From: Costus lasius
Lineage: Eukaryota > Streptophyta > Magnoliopsida > Zingiberales > Costaceae
Assembly (NCBI GenBank): GCA_027563935.2
Contig: CM050446.2
Coordinates: forward strand, 128,666,499 to 128,730,498
Direction: 5' to 3'
Length of the DNA stretch: 64,000 nucleotides
Below, one piece after another: positions 37,033 to 49,606 of the stretch; positions within the stretch are counted from its first letter, which is position 1, and every line of letters begins with the position of its first letter. The notes beneath the pieces are model-generated. The model had not been told where the DNA came from. It did no database searches and worked only from the letters and a program-made list of their open reading frames with translations. A program made the translations under genes and the position numbers.

Positions 37033-38014
37033 TGTTATAATTTAATTTTAAAACTAATTTTCTATTTATTTATTTATTTATTTTTTTGTTTGCAGGACCT
37101 ACCTATAATTTTTGAGAAACTTGGGGGCTTATGTGCAAAATTCTCTTAAAACCCCTCTTTTCTCTTGCCGAGGGTTTCTTTGTCCTATTCCATTTATTTT
37201 CTTCCCTATTCGCAAGCAGCGGCGACGGTGAGTCTTCTTCTTCCTCTCCTTCGAATAAAGTTTCCCTTCTTCCCCCTAGTGATTCCTGAAATTGGTGCTG
37301 GAAGGGTTGTTCGGTGGCGTCTCTACCTTGGATCTGCTTCAAGAACTTGATCAGCGGCGTCTTCACTGGGATTTGCATCAAGAGGTGTGCGGCAATAGTT
37401 TTTGGATTTCCTCTTGTCTACGGATTTTGAGATTAGGTACTCTTCTTCTATTCGATCTGTGAAATTTCTTTTTCTATCTCCTTCTTCTTTTGGATTGTGT
37501 GCGCTCTTTCATCTCCCCATTTCATCTGGATTTTTGGGGCATTCCTGATGGATATAGGTTGCTGCTTAATATCTTAGAGTTCTTTCAAATTTTTTTCATT
37601 ATCATTTGACCTCCTTAAACAATATCCAGATTGGTATTAACCTGTGTTTGATATTGTTTTACGTAGATGCCAGTCACATTTTTTGAAAACTGAAATCAGT
37701 GTTGCAAGTATTAATTTTCATTGCCATCATCTATACTTCGGATAACCATTTGAAAACTGTGATTAGGATTTTCTCTTTCTCTCTTTTGTTCTCAGAATGT
37801 ATGAGTTTATGCAATTTTTGATTGGGTAGGATAGAAAAGTAATTTCAATTTTATTACCTGGAAAGGTTAATTTACCACCATCTGGCTGTTTAAACAATAT
37901 CTACACTTTTTTTAAATTATGTGTTGTTTGGATGACAGACGTGACCAAATGGTTATTCTATTTGATATGGTGCTATGGTAATTTAAGCTTCCAAAACTTA
38001 ATTCTCTTCTTAAA

Positions 38015-38046
<32 letters not shown>

Positions 38047-40325
38047 AAGCCATACCAGGAAAATTAATGGAGTAGAATGAATTCTATAAATTAGGAAACT
38101 GTACATTGAGTAGAGGACTTGATAACCTTTCACATTTCTTTTTTTTAAAGCAAGTTTAGGCATTGAACTTAGTTTAATCGGTAAGAATTTATTGTGGCAC
38201 TTGGCTATAAATGAGTTTGTTTGGACATTACTCCTATATTCTTATCTCATGAATTAGTAAAGTAATTGAAACATGAACTGATTTCATATTTTGTGAGCCT
38301 AATTAGTTTTACCCTTTCAAGTCTTCTCAGCAATAGTTGATAAATGTTATTAAGATGGATATTGTGGTAGTCAATTAATTTCTGGAGTACTCATAAGCTG
38401 TAGAAATTAATTTCGGTGGGGCTGGACTGCAATGTTAACAAATGACATATATATATTAATAGGTTGTTTTGAGTGATTACAATTAGTTAGAGTAGAAGGA
38501 TGTTGTTAATGACAAACGTACAGATTCTATTGAAAATGTTTATGCACGTGTGTTTGATAATATGATAATCAAGTTGATTTATAAAGCCTCACTTAAATTG
38601 TCACCTAATTATTGCAAATTTTCGTGGAATTTTATGTGAAAGACTCATGGGAAGTTCTTATGATGCTAATTTTATTTATTACTGCCTTATTAGATTTACT
38701 CCATGAAACCTGGATGCATGTGTAAACGTTAAAACTAAATCTATCTACTGTTAGACTTTTGTTCTTGAATGGAACTTAACTTAATGCTGTGGAAAATTAG
38801 TGGACATGGTGAATTTTATATTGAATAACATGTAAAGTTAGGGAAAGAACTTACCTGACCAATTTAACATTGTTTTGTGGAATTATACAATGAGATAGGT
38901 TATTGAATACTTAAAACGATTAGTCTAACTAGTAGGATTTTATTGATTCAGTTGGTTGCAATTGGTTTTGTTTGAATTTAATACATCTACTTTTTTTTTA
39001 AATTAGCATAGTAGCTAAAAGTATAAGTAAATTCCAGCATTCCATGATTTTAATTAACAAAACTTTCTCCACGCTGTAAACATTTAATGCCTTCCTACAG
39101 TACTTCAATTCTTTAATTTAGAGTTCCTTTATATATGAGTACTTGTGTACAGTAAGTTAGACTTATAAGGAAAGGATTGGAATCAATTATAAAAGGTAAA
39201 GAAATAATTAAATACATGTATAGCTTTGTCTTGAAAGGATTGATAAATACAATTTTAATTATGTGCATACAATAATCCTACTTCTTTGAAATAATTAGAA
39301 AAGAAGATAGCTAAGGTTTGAAAAGTTAGGAGGTCAAAGACTGGAAACCAAGATGAATCAGAGACTTGGTAAACATTTTACAAAGAGAATCAACCATTGA
39401 GGTAGGAATCTAATCCTTCTCCTTTCATCACAGCATTTTGAATTATCTGAAATCTGTGATACCTTATAGTTCACTTCCATTGATTATTGCTTCTTTACCG
39501 TTGAACTCATTATCATTTATTTGTTGATCATTGTGATGGATATGACATGGTTGCATGGTTGCTTTGTTAATACACTTGTGATGATAGTTTAGTCCTTTTG
39601 GTGATTACTTGATGTCGTGGCATTGATGGATCTTATGATACCACCGTGGACTCTATAGTGTCGAGTGTGGTTCGACTATAGAGGTGCTAGCTAGAGGTCA
39701 CCTGACGGGAAGTCGTTAGACTAACCGGGGTCCTGGGTGTTGGACGCAACATCCCCCGAGCTGTCTGAGGGCAGTTGTTCCATCGGTTGAGCAACGATGG
39801 AAACACTCTCACAAAGAGTGCGGACTCGATTGTGAGGTTATTATGTGGTTACGCTCTTGATTTTACACGACTATGATGATGTGATGACTACATATAGAAT
39901 AGTGGAATTGTTTTTAATTATCTTTCCTTGTTACATGCATTTTGTGATTCCTACTTAGCTTTTCTTGCTAACTCCTTTGTTTTGCTTCCAGGTCCAGGTC
40001 CGGCCCAAACCCAAAACGATTAGCTAGATAGAAATGACGGCCTTGGGAAAGATAAATAACTACAGTTCGTTTACTTGAGTTGATTCATTTGTATTTTTGG
40101 CGTTGTTAGCCAAATTTTGAACTTTGTTGAAGAGTATTGAAAAACATTGTAGCTTGCATACTTTGATCTTTTTTTTTCTTTTGGTTTGGATTGTGAGACT
40201 TAATGCATATACAAGTAGTTGTTAGTAGATGTTATATTGTGGCGTTATAATTGTAGTAATATTGTGTTGGCTTGTACTTGTTAAACTCTTACGTCCCTAG
40301 TGAAGTCTTTCGCCGGGGCGTAACA
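37033..40325. mobile_element. Long (about 3.3 kb) solo LTR nested in gypsy pol
   Basis: This block separates two pieces of one pol frame. Its right end is a canonical CGGGGCGTAACA. Its left end is less clear: either TGTTATAATTT at 37033, or 37037 if the pentamer GTGTT (37032-37036) is taken as the partner of GTCTT (40326-40330). The second reading restores a continuous pol frame across the site. The interior is AT-rich and non-coding, with a GC-richer part at 39640-39850 (CGCAACATCCCCCGAGCTGT) and a short AT/TAA microsatellite at 38018-38049. No internal gag or pol was found, so it is read as a solo LTR of a Ty3/gypsy family. Confidence 0.65.
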
Positions 40326-41690
40326 GTCTTATGGTTGACCCAGCGAAAGTCAACATCATTTGTCATTGGCCTGAACCTCATTCGATCACCGAGGTTATGA
40401 GCTTCCTCGAGTTAGCAGTATTTTACCGTTAGCTCCTCAAGGGGTTCAACACGATTACCACCCTAATGACCAACATCATTACCAAGGATGAGTTTGAGTA
40501 GACAAGGTAGACGTGCATTTCTCGCGCTTAAGTTTATCTTGACTTCAGCCCTTGTCCTTCATCTACCAAACTTCTCTAAGGTCTTTGAAGTCACTTGCGA
40601 TGCCTCCAGCATGGGCATCGTAGAAACCCTTAGTTAAGAAAGACACTTGGTGGCCTCTTTAGTTTAGTGAAAAGCTTAATGCAGTTCAATAGCGATATTC
40701 TACGAATGACAAAGAATTCTATGTCATCGTCCAATCCCTCAAGCAGTGGAGACACTACCCCCCTCCACCGCGAGTTTATCCTCTTTAGTGGCCATCAGAC
40801 GCTCTCATTTTTTACCGCCCAAAAGAAGTTGAGTTTTCTACATGCCAAATGGGTAGAGTACTTGTAGCAGTACTCCTTCATAATTACCAATAAGGCTAAA
40901 AAGGAAAACATGGTTGTTGAAGCCTTGAGTCACGTTCGCACTTTGTTATGCATCTTGTCCACCCAGGTCACTACCTTTCACCATGTCAAAGACGAGTACA
41001 CCAGTTGTCCTGACTTTGGCACTGCGTATGCTAAGCTTGTTGAATCCGAGCCATCGAACTTACCCTAACACCTTCATGAGGGCTTACCTCATCTACTTAT
41101 GCATCCCTAGGTCTTCCTCTAAGGAACACTTGTTGCACGAGCTGCACACCAGCGGTGTTGTGGGGCACCTCTTTTGGCCATTGTTGTGTTAAGGATGTAC
41201 AATGCGTCAAACGCGACTGCGGCACCTGTCAATTTGCAAAACTCTGCCCTTCTAAGGCAGACTTGTACACTCCACTTCCTGTGCCCCAAGGCCCATGGCA
41301 TGATCTTAGTATGGACTTTGTACTAGGTTGCCTAAGACCGCATCCCGATTTGACTCCATCTTTGTGGTAGTCAATTCTAAGATGACACAGTTCATTCAGT
41401 GTACCAAGACTTTGAATGTCTCTTTCTAAGTCTCTTTGTCCGTCTCCATGGCCTTACCTTGTTGATCGTCTCAGATTGTGACTTGTATTTCATTAGCTAC
41501 TTTTCGTTATCATTATGGTCTATCCTAGATAATACATTTAAGTTCTTTACAGCCAACCACCTGCAGAGAGATGGACAAATTGAGGTGGTCAAACTGAGGA
41601 GTCTAGGGAATCTACTTAGATATTTGGTGAGCAATTACCCACATTAGGCCATGATGGTCCCTATTGTTGAATTCACATTCGCCGGTCTAA
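40326..41690 (+). pseudogene. Ty3/gypsy pol relic: RT end, RNase H and integrase
   Basis: Decayed frames follow pol order. The RT connection reads VDPAKVNIICHWPEP. The RNase H region ends in HAKWVEYL and, further on, ENMVVEAL. The integrase zinc region is decayed, with the CxxC part reading CGTCQFAK (about 41217). Then come LYTPLPVPQGPWHDLSMDFV (about 41262), which begins the integrase core, and a DGQ-type core piece near 41570. Many stops and frameshifts occur. The copy stops at about 41690 in the integrase core, directly against a C-rich tract, and no LTRs of its own were seen. Confidence 0.8.
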
Positions 41691-41941
41691 GTCGCTCCTC
41701 CTCTCCTCCCCTTATTCCTCCGCATCGACCCTCCGCAAACCACTCCCTCCCTGCCCCCTACACTCCCTACCCCTCTCCACCCCCTACCCCTCCACTCGAA
41801 CACTCCCCTCCCCGCCACTCCCCCCCCCCCCCCTTTCTCCTCTCCACCCCACCTAACCCCTCTACTCCAACCCTCACCTCCCATCCACTCCTCCCCTACC
41901 CCCACCCCCCCCCCCCCAACTCCTCTCCTCCCCAAACCCCT
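41691..41941 (+). repeat. C-rich tract, left half split by an LTR element
   Basis: Polypyrimidine DNA that continues at 44925 after the Athila-like insertion. The last bases, CCCCT (41937-41941), are the target duplication. Confidence 0.85.
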
Positions 41942-43798
41942 TGTTAAGTCATTTTTATATAGGGATTTCTATGCAATTTTACCGTTATTTCTTTACCATT
42001 CTTGCATTTACACCGGATTATACTTCGAATTATTGCTATATCTTCGAAATCTATACTCGTTGGTGTTTTTGCCTCATTTCAGGGAAAAAGCGAGGAATGC
42101 GACCGTTTTCAGCTAGATCAGTGTTCGCGGCAGGAACCACGACCCACCCTGTGCCCAGAATCACGCCCCGTGGCTTTTGTGTCGCCTTATACTGATTTTC
42201 CAGATTTTTACTCCTCGACTTATCCACGTCAGACAGAAGGCTCCGCAAGGGCAAAAGAAGAATTCAACCAAGCTAGGGAGGACAAAACGCAAAAGCCCTA
42301 TTCACGTAGGGGCAATTAGGATTTGGCGGGGGATTTTCATGGAGGGCACGTACACGGAAGGTAGCGGCTGAGCAAGGAGCGAAGAACCGGAGATTAAATG
42401 AAGCGGAGAGGAGAGCTTTTGCGGCGAGAGCTTGTGAAGGCTTCGAGCAGCTCCTTCTTCCTTGAGGGAGTCTTATCCTCCTCTTCTCATTTACCCTTGT
42501 TCTACTTGCTTATCCATGGAGATTGTAGTGGGATTGTCTTATGCTTTGCTTTGGACCATGGTCATTGTAGCTTAAATCGTGTTTCAGGGCCAGGGAAAGC
42601 CCCTTGAATGCTTTATGTATAGATGATAACTTTCTTTTGATAACCCTAGATTGTTCTACTTTACCTAGTTGCACTTGATGAATGGGGTATGTCATTTTGC
42701 TATCTTCATTTGTTAGATGTCTGGTATTGCCAGGAGGCACGTCCGGATATTGGAAAACCTAGGTAGGGGTATGTCAATTATCACACGGGAGTGGGTGATT
42801 GCATACGAGTAGTGTATACTATCTTGTGGTCTAAGGGTTTACTCGGCTGAGCGTACTACGGCGGTAGATGTCTAGCCGTGTAAATACCTCGTTGCATCCT
42901 TGGGAGAGGACAACTCAAATGATGTGACTGTATACATAATCCAACGCTCATTGGGTTTATTTGGGTAGGTGTACTACGGAGGTAGGCATCTAGCCTAGTA
43001 AACACCTCGTTGAATCCTTGGGAGAGGACAACGTGCACTTTCTTAGATTACCCTAGGACTTAAAAGAGGGGGTTCTTTATAGTTATTCATCTGTGCATAT
43101 TGCGTCAAGGCGGTGGACCCTAGCCTTGATCTCGTGCAATCCTTAGACCTCCCGTCGTGCTATTACCTTGCTTTCCTCCTTAGTTTACTTGCTCTCTATC
43201 TAGCTTTAGTTTAGATTTTAGGAATCATTTCACACCCATTATACGTTCGTCTAGCTTGTGATAATTGAACCAATCGGTACTTGATATTTGGTCCCTGTGG
43301 AATCGATACATTTATATTACTTCGATAGTCCGTATACTTGCGGAGTCTGTCAAGTTTTTTAAATGATGGGACAGTAAACACAATCCAGCGCTCATTGGGT
43401 TTATCTGGGTAAGTGTACTATGGAGCTAGGCATCTAGCCTGGTAAATACCTCGTTGCATCCTCGGGAGAGGACAACGTGCACTTTCTTGGATTACCCTAG
43501 GACTTAAAAGAGAGGGGGTTTTTTATATTTATTCATCCGTGCATATTGCGTCAAGGTAGTGGACCCTAGCCTTGATCCCGTGCAATCCTTAGACCTCCCG
43601 TCGTGCTATTACCTTGCTTTCCTCTTTAGTTTACATGCTCTCTATCTAGCTTTAGTTTAGATTTTAGGAATCATTTCACACCCATTATACGTTCGTCTAG
43701 CTTGTGATACTCAAACCAGTCGGTACTTGGTATTTAGTCCCTGTGGGATCGATACATTTATATTACTTCGATAGTCCGTATACTTGCGGAGCCTATCA
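41942..43798 (+). repeat. 5' LTR with an internal tandem duplication of about 440 bp
   Basis: Units 42918-43358 and 43359-43798 are near copies, sharing CTCATTGGGTTTAT, GGGAGAGGACAACGTGCACT and CATTATACGTTCGTCTAGCT. The 3' LTR remnant at 44588-44924 aligns to the end of this unit. Confidence 0.8.
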
Positions 43799-43988
43799 AG
43801 TTTTTGGCACCATTGCCGGAGACCAAATTTATCAATATCGACACGGTTAAGTTATTGCTAGACTAGACATTTATCTTGCCTTTAGTTTACTTGTTTTTAA
43901 TTATTTAGCGTTAAACTCTTTGATATATTTGATAATCACCTGCAAATCTTTTTGTTATTTGGAAAGTTGCCTTTGAACTGCTCGGTTT

Positions 43989-44587
43989 ATGCGCCGAACT
44001 CTACGGTCGGGAGAACTAATATCTGCCGACCGTGAAATTGAGAAGACCTTACGACACCGTAGAAAAGCTAAGTCTAAGGCAACTCATCCAGAAGAATCTC
44101 TCGAAAAGCTCAAGATGGACAACCGCCGAACACTTAGAGACTTTGCTTCACCAAACACACAAGGCCTACATACCAGTATTACTCGGCCTCCGATCGAGGC
44201 AAATAATTTTAAAATCAAGCCGGCGCTTGTGAACATGGTGACCCAACATCAATTCGGATGTTCGCCACTTGAGGATCCGAATTTGCATCTGTCCATCTTT
44301 CTTGAAGCATGTGACACGCTGAAGATGAATGGAGTTTCGGATGACGCGTTACGATTGAGGCTGTTCCCATTTTCATTGCAGGACCGTGCTCGTGCACTCA
44401 CTCTCTTCTGAATCTACTCGACATGGGGGCAGCTCTCCACTGCTTTCCTTTCTAAATACTTTCCGCCAAGCAAGACGGCCCAACTGAGAGCTCAGATCAT
44501 TAATTTTGCTCAAAGGGACAACGAGTCGCTATGTGAAGCGTGGGATCGCTTCAAAGAATATCAAATAATGTGCCCTCACCACGTTAT
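43989..44587 (+). pseudogene. gag: Athila-like gag fragment
   Basis: The frame from 43989 carries RTLRDFASPN, a hallmark near the start of Athila/Tat-type Gag, then DPNLHLSIFLEACDTLKMNG and LRLFPFSLQDRARALTLF. A stop at 44409 interrupts it. The frame then goes on to STAFLSKYFPPSKTAQLRAQ and ESLCEAWDRFKEYQIMCPHH, all in the order of the family's capsid domain. The gene is truncated after PHH by fusion to the 3' LTR fragment. Gag would form the particle core; this copy cannot. Confidence 0.8.
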
Positions 44588-44924
44588 CCTCGGGAGAGGA
44601 CAACGTGCACTTTCTTGGATTACCCTAGGATTTAAAAGAGGGGGTCCTTTATAGTTATTCATCCGTGCATATTGAGTCAAGGCGGTGGACCCTAGCCTTG
44701 ATCTCGTGCAATCCTTAGACCTCCCATCGTGCTATTACCTTGCTTTCCTCTCTAGTTTACTTGCTCTCTATCTAGCTTTAGTTTAGATTTTAGGAATCAT
44801 TTCACACCCATTATACGTTCGTCTAGCTTGTGATAATCGAACTAGTCGGTACTTGGTATTTGGTCCCTGTGGGATCGATACATTTATATTACTTTGATAG
44901 TCCATATACTTGCGGAGCCTGTCA

Positions 44925-45664
44925 CCCCTCCACTCTGATCCCTTCAACTGATCCTTCCCACCCTCCCTACTCCTCTCCTCTCCCCCCCCCCCCCCAACCC
45001 CTCCACTCCTCTCCCTATCCCTATGCTCCGACCCTCACCTCCCATCTACTCCTACCCCTACCCCCACTCCCCCAACCCCTCTGCTCTGACCCCCCCCCCT
45101 CCCCACCCCTCCGACCGACCCTCCCCACTCCTCTCCTCTCCACTCCCCCCCTCCACTCTCTCCTCTCCTCTCCCTACCCCTCTGCTCTGGCCCTCACCTC
45201 TCATCCACTCCTCACCCTACCCTTATTATCTGAAACCCCCCCCCCCCCTCCTCTCCTCTCCAGTCCCCCCACCCCTCCACTCCTCTCCCTACCCCTCCGC
45301 TCCAACCCCCCCCTCCCCCTCTCACCCCTCCAACCCTCCATTCCTCCCCCTACCCCTCCGCTCCGACCCCCTACCCCTCTGCTCCAACGCTCCCACCCCC
45401 TTCCACTCCTCCCTACCCATTTGCTCCATTCCAACTCTCCCCTCTCCCTACCCCTCTGCTCCAACCCTTACCTCCCATCCACTCCTCCCCCTACCCACCA
45501 ACTCCTTTCCTCCCCCTACACCTATGCTCCACCCCCCCCCCCCCCCCTTCCTCCCCCCACCCTTCCGCTCTAACCCTCCCTTCCTCGACCCCTCCCCTCC
45601 CCTTACTGCTTTGACCCTCCTCCCCCTACCCTTCCTACCCCTCCTCTCCACTCCTCCCCACTCT
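44925..45664 (+). repeat. C-rich tract, right half, abutting the viral sequence
   Basis: Continuation of the tract at 41691-41941. It is dominated by CCCTCCACTCCTC-like phrases and several C runs. It ends about ten bases before the first viral frame. Confidence 0.85.
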
Positions 45665-45674
45665 ATATTTAACT

Positions 45675-46125
45675 TTAGCACAAAAATACTGGAAACAAAA
45701 TACTTCCCAGGCATCAAAACATAAGTGCTATTTTCCAAAAGAAAATGATAGATATATTTATCAGTTTCATACTGAGAATTCTCAGATAAATACTATTATA
45801 GACATACAAATCTTTCAGGCTGAAAGCCTAAGAGAATTTAATCACGTATGTATTAAACTATGGAGGAAAGTACATACTGAAATGATTGCTAAGAATATTC
45901 TATTAAGAAGTACTCATGACAATCAAGAATATACTAAAAACCAATATAATCATTTAATTACAATGGTTAGAGAGAAAGAAATTTATCATTATACAAAAAT
46001 AGCTCACAGCTGAGCTTAAAGATCTACATGATAATTCACAAAAACAATCTGAAGTCTTTGATTATCAACATACAAAGATTGCAGATTTACTTGTTAAACT
46101 GCAAAAGAATTTTGAAGAATGGTAG
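45675..46125 (+). pseudogene. Viral ORF1 remnant (P1-like)
   Basis: An open frame begins right at the viral/C-rich border without an ATG and runs to a stop near 46012, after AHS. It continues in another frame to the TAG at 46123-46125. The charged, helix-rich composition and position fit the small first protein of badna- and tungroviruses. RTBV ORF1 is known to use a non-AUG start. The last codons overlap the ORF2 start. One frameshift is visible near 46000. Confidence 0.65.
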
Positions 46126-46511
46126 AACCATCTAAAGAATATCCAAGGATGATAGATTAGGATTCTGACTATCAACAAGCACTAGTGAAAGCTAGTAACT
46201 ATTTAGATGGTGCTCTTGGGATGATTTCTAATAATCCCCAAAGTGTTTCTGATAAAAGATTTGTTCGACATAACAATTTTATAATTGCATATCTTATGCA
46301 ATTAAATAAGAAACTTGATTACATCATAGCACGAGTGTCACAAGATATTGTGCTAAGACAACAAGAGTTAATACAACGATTAGATAATCTGTTGGTAGTC
46401 CAAACTCAACAAAATCAAGAATTGGTAAACCAATTAAATCAATTCTTACAAGCTACTATAGCTACATCAAGACATGTACGCATGAGAAGTACACTGTTCT
46501 CTACAAGATGA
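46119..46511 (+). pseudogene. Viral ORF2 (P2-like) with one internal stop
   Basis: The ATG at 46119 overlaps the ORF1 stop. The frame of 131 codons ends at a TGA (46509-46511) that overlaps the ORF3 ATG. The length is slightly above the roughly 110 residues of RTBV P2, a protein that binds the coat protein. A TAG at 46158 interrupts it. The C-terminal half has regular hydrophobic heptads (LIQRLDNLLVVQTQQNQEL), suggesting a coiled coil. Confidence 0.75.
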
Positions 46512-46738
46512 GTACTAGACCTTTTTCTGGTACTTCAAATACTCTTTCTGGAACTACCACAGTTAGAGAAAATAATCAAAATGAATGAATTACCATAAGT
46601 AATTCTATACCAAATCTGTTAAACAAATTATTTGATAGAAATGGCTTACCAGCCCAGGTATTAGAGGAAGTTGTTGATATCTATCAACAATTTGAAATCT
46701 ATCAAAATAACAGGCTACGCTTGTTAAATCCATAGGTT

Positions 46739-47473
46739 TTGTATAGAACAGGACCATTAAATTTGCAAACGCAACTCCTTCGAATTACTCGAGAGGAAAA
46801 TATTTCTGTAACCATAGAATCTAAAAATCTCAAGATTATATCTAGAGAATCATTACAACACATAAGAAGATCAGGGAAAACACTAGCCCATATTGGGATG
46901 ATTGTTGTCTCTATAAAAGGCCTAGCTCATAAAAAGCTAGGAACAAAAGTATTAATTGCTATACTTGATAAAAGATGAAAATCTGACGCAAGAAAAGCAA
47001 TTATTGCTTGTATGAAAGTCGACATAACTGAAAATAAGGGCATATTTTATTGTGCTCCATACTTTCTCATAGGTACAAGAGACCTAGGAGAATTAGAAAT
47101 TGGTATCCAAATAAGAGGATGCGAAGACTTTGCCAAAGACTCCAATCTCCTTATTGGACTTGGATTCTTAGGCAAATAAACTAATAATTCTAATACTAGA
47201 TATAAACTTTATATCTCTTCGATTATAGAAGCTTTAGCTAGTAAGGGAATAAAAATGATAAAACTCATGGCTATATCTCCAGATGACCTTGGAGGTCTGG
47301 ACTGGAATATTTCTAAAAACTTGGATTGTGAACAAATGCTAGTTCCAGAAGATAGCATTATGTTTAAAAATCCTGATAATACGTATAATTTGAGATTCTC
47401 AAATTATAAACAAAAACAAACTCATGATGATGAGGCCCCGACTTCTTCAGGGTTTGAAAAATTCTTAGAATAA
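46739..47473 (+). pseudogene. Movement protein domain of ORF3 (30K-like)
   Basis: The order and motifs fit the caulimovirid movement protein of the 30K superfamily, which forms tubules through plasmodesmata. Segments around GPLNLQTQLLRITREE, SGKTLAHIGMIVVSIKGLA and APYFLIGTRDLGELEIGIQI occur in order. Stops at 46976 and 47177 break the region. An acidic tail ends at 47473. Confidence 0.7.
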
Positions 47474-47811
47474 TGGTATTAGCAAACCGTACTCTTTTAA
47501 TACCCAAAGAATTAGGCTTTACATTTGAAGAAATAATAAGCCTAGAACTTGAATTAATAGAATCTGGACAAATACTAAGTTACCACAGATTAGTACCAAA
47601 TGAACAAGGGAATATTTGTGTTTCACATAAAACATCCCTTCAAAAACTATAGAGACTCAGTGATAAATTTTAGATTCATCATAGAGATCATAATAATTTA
47701 AAGGATGAATTATATGCTCTCCAAAGCATTGATTCAGATACATTAGAATAGGAAATAAATCATGAAAGCGAATTTATTCCTTATGATCAAAATTCTGAGT
47801 ATGATCTAGAA

Positions 47812-49065
47812 ATGCCAGATCTAGATCTAGAAACTCAGAGCATTCAAAGTATCCCTAAGAATTTAATGGATACCATTATCAATAATGCTCCACAAGCTAG
47901 TGCAGCTGCACCAGCTAGTACATCACATTCCCGATCCTATACAATAGGACAACCACCTCGTGAACCCTGTACTCAATATGAAAGGGAAATGGAAGAGGTG
48001 CGAACCAAAGGTAAGAGATTACCCTTAGAAACTGTGGATAAGAAAAAAACTGTTAGATGAAGGGCGTATCCTTAATCTAGCAGCTCATGATCCACAAATA
48101 TGGAACATCGTTCTTGACAATTGGTCATCAATGGTAGCCTGCAAAGTTGCAGAAATAGATGAGGGTTTTTCTGCATAAGAAATATATTCCTATCTAGAAA
48201 ACTTCCTTGGGGAGACCGCCAGGTCCATGTGGGAGTCATACAAGTTGAATTTTCCCCAAGAATTTCAATAAGATGTCGCATTAGGGGTTAATCCCTATAA
48301 TTTTACAAATCGTATGAGACTAATGATTACAGGTTCCAACCCTAATATGGGATAGAATGCTCAAAAAAAAGAAGCTAAAGGAAGTTAGAAGTACTCCAAA
48401 TTAAAAATTGGAAATACATTAAGCCTTTCTTACAATACTTCTTATATTATGCCTGTATGACTGGGTGTTATCATGACCAAGCCATAGGGGAAAGATTGTT
48501 TTTAAAACTACCTGCCCCTTATGGGACAGAAATACATCAAGCATGGAACGCTGTTCCCAACAGACCTCCTGCTTTAAATAATATTACACTCAGAATACAA
48601 TTTATCATTGATAAATTGGTAGAAAGATGTACCTACTTACGAGTAGATCATCAGTTAAAAAGTGAATTTAGCTTTTGTAATAAGCTATATACACCTCAGA
48701 CATATGTTCAGGATCCTCCTATACAGAAACGAAAGCGCAAAGGACTAGAAGCTTCAAAGAAATATTTCTTACGAAGATCTTCTACCAAAAAACCTTATCT
48801 TGCAAAAGATAAGCATGTTCGAAAATATAATCCTAAAAGGGATTATAAAAATAAACTTTCATGTTTTACATGTGGAGAACAAAACCATTTAGCACGAGAT
48901 TGTACTAAACAGCAAAACCTTCCCAATAAACAATCTATTTTAATAGATTGTGTACAAAAAGATCTACTACATGTAGATGAGTATATATCAGATACAAAGT
49001 CAATATATATAGTATTGTCTTTATTCTTGATCCAACTTATTTATCTGATTCTGATAGTGAATTAA
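47812..49065 (+). pseudogene. Coat protein domain of ORF3 with zinc knuckle
   Basis: An acidic, S/T/A/P-rich leader (47812-48060) precedes a badly frameshifted coat core (about 48060-48450). A better preserved part follows with GERLFLKLPAPYG and a basic run, PPIQKRKRKGLEASKKYFLR. The zinc knuckle CFTCGEQNHLARDC (48862-48903) has the CxxCxxxxHxxxxC spacing used for nucleic-acid binding by capsid proteins. In virions this protein forms the bacilliform shell. Confidence 0.8.
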
Positions 49066-49189
49066 ATGAATTTACAACTGACCTTTTGATCAAAGCCGAA
49101 AGGTTAAAATCACCTTATGGTACATAAAATCTATCTATTCCATCTATGGATAAGTTAGATCTCCTTATACCCTATCTTGGTCATATTTA

Positions 49190-49606
49190 ATGCAAATGGC
49201 CAAATATACACTTATGACTCCATTAGTTCCTCATGCGCATGAGCACCAATGGCAAGCAAGAAGAGGTAGTGAAGACCATGCCTGCTATTTTTGTTTAAAA
49301 TATCCAAGCATGAATCTTTGCTATCAATGCATTATCTGTTCTCTTGAGGCATGTAAATATTGTCTTGAAAAACAGAATGCCAATATACCTTCTACTTCTT
49401 TACCAAGAAAAGTAGAAAGGACAAAAATTGTAGAACTGCGAATTCTACAACTAGAAAATGATCTCTACCGACTTCAACAATGCGTAGAGGTTTTAGAAAA
49501 AGGAAAAGGAAATTCTTCCCTCCACGAAGATTCTTTTTCCCAAACAACTCTTTACGAAAGTAATGATTCTGAACCTCAGACAGAGGAACAAGTCATACCG
49601 TATTGA
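49190..49606 (+). pseudogene. Second cysteine-rich region of ORF3
   Basis: Seven cysteines are grouped as CYFC, then CYQC, IIC and CKYC (about 49291-49371), giving C-x2-C-x8-C-x2-C-x2-C-x4-C-x2-C. A second cysteine cluster between coat and protease is characteristic of badna- and tungrovirus polyproteins. The tail is glutamate-rich and ends at a TGA at about 49604. Its role is unknown in the family. Confidence 0.7.

Larger units (their letters stand above)
41942..44924 (+). mobile_element. Athila-like LTR element, internally deleted
   Basis: The 5' LTR (41942-43798) starts TGTTAAGTC and ends TATCA. A primer-site region with TTTGGCACCATTGCCGGAGA, typical of the Athila/Tat group, follows at about 43803. 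A gag fragment runs to about 44587, then jumps into the last 337 bp of the 3' LTR (44588-44924, ending TGTCA). CCCCT flanks both ends (41937-41941, 44925-44929). Everything from mid-gag through pol into most of the 3' LTR has been deleted. The element sits inside a C-rich tract that must be older than the insertion. Confidence 0.85.
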
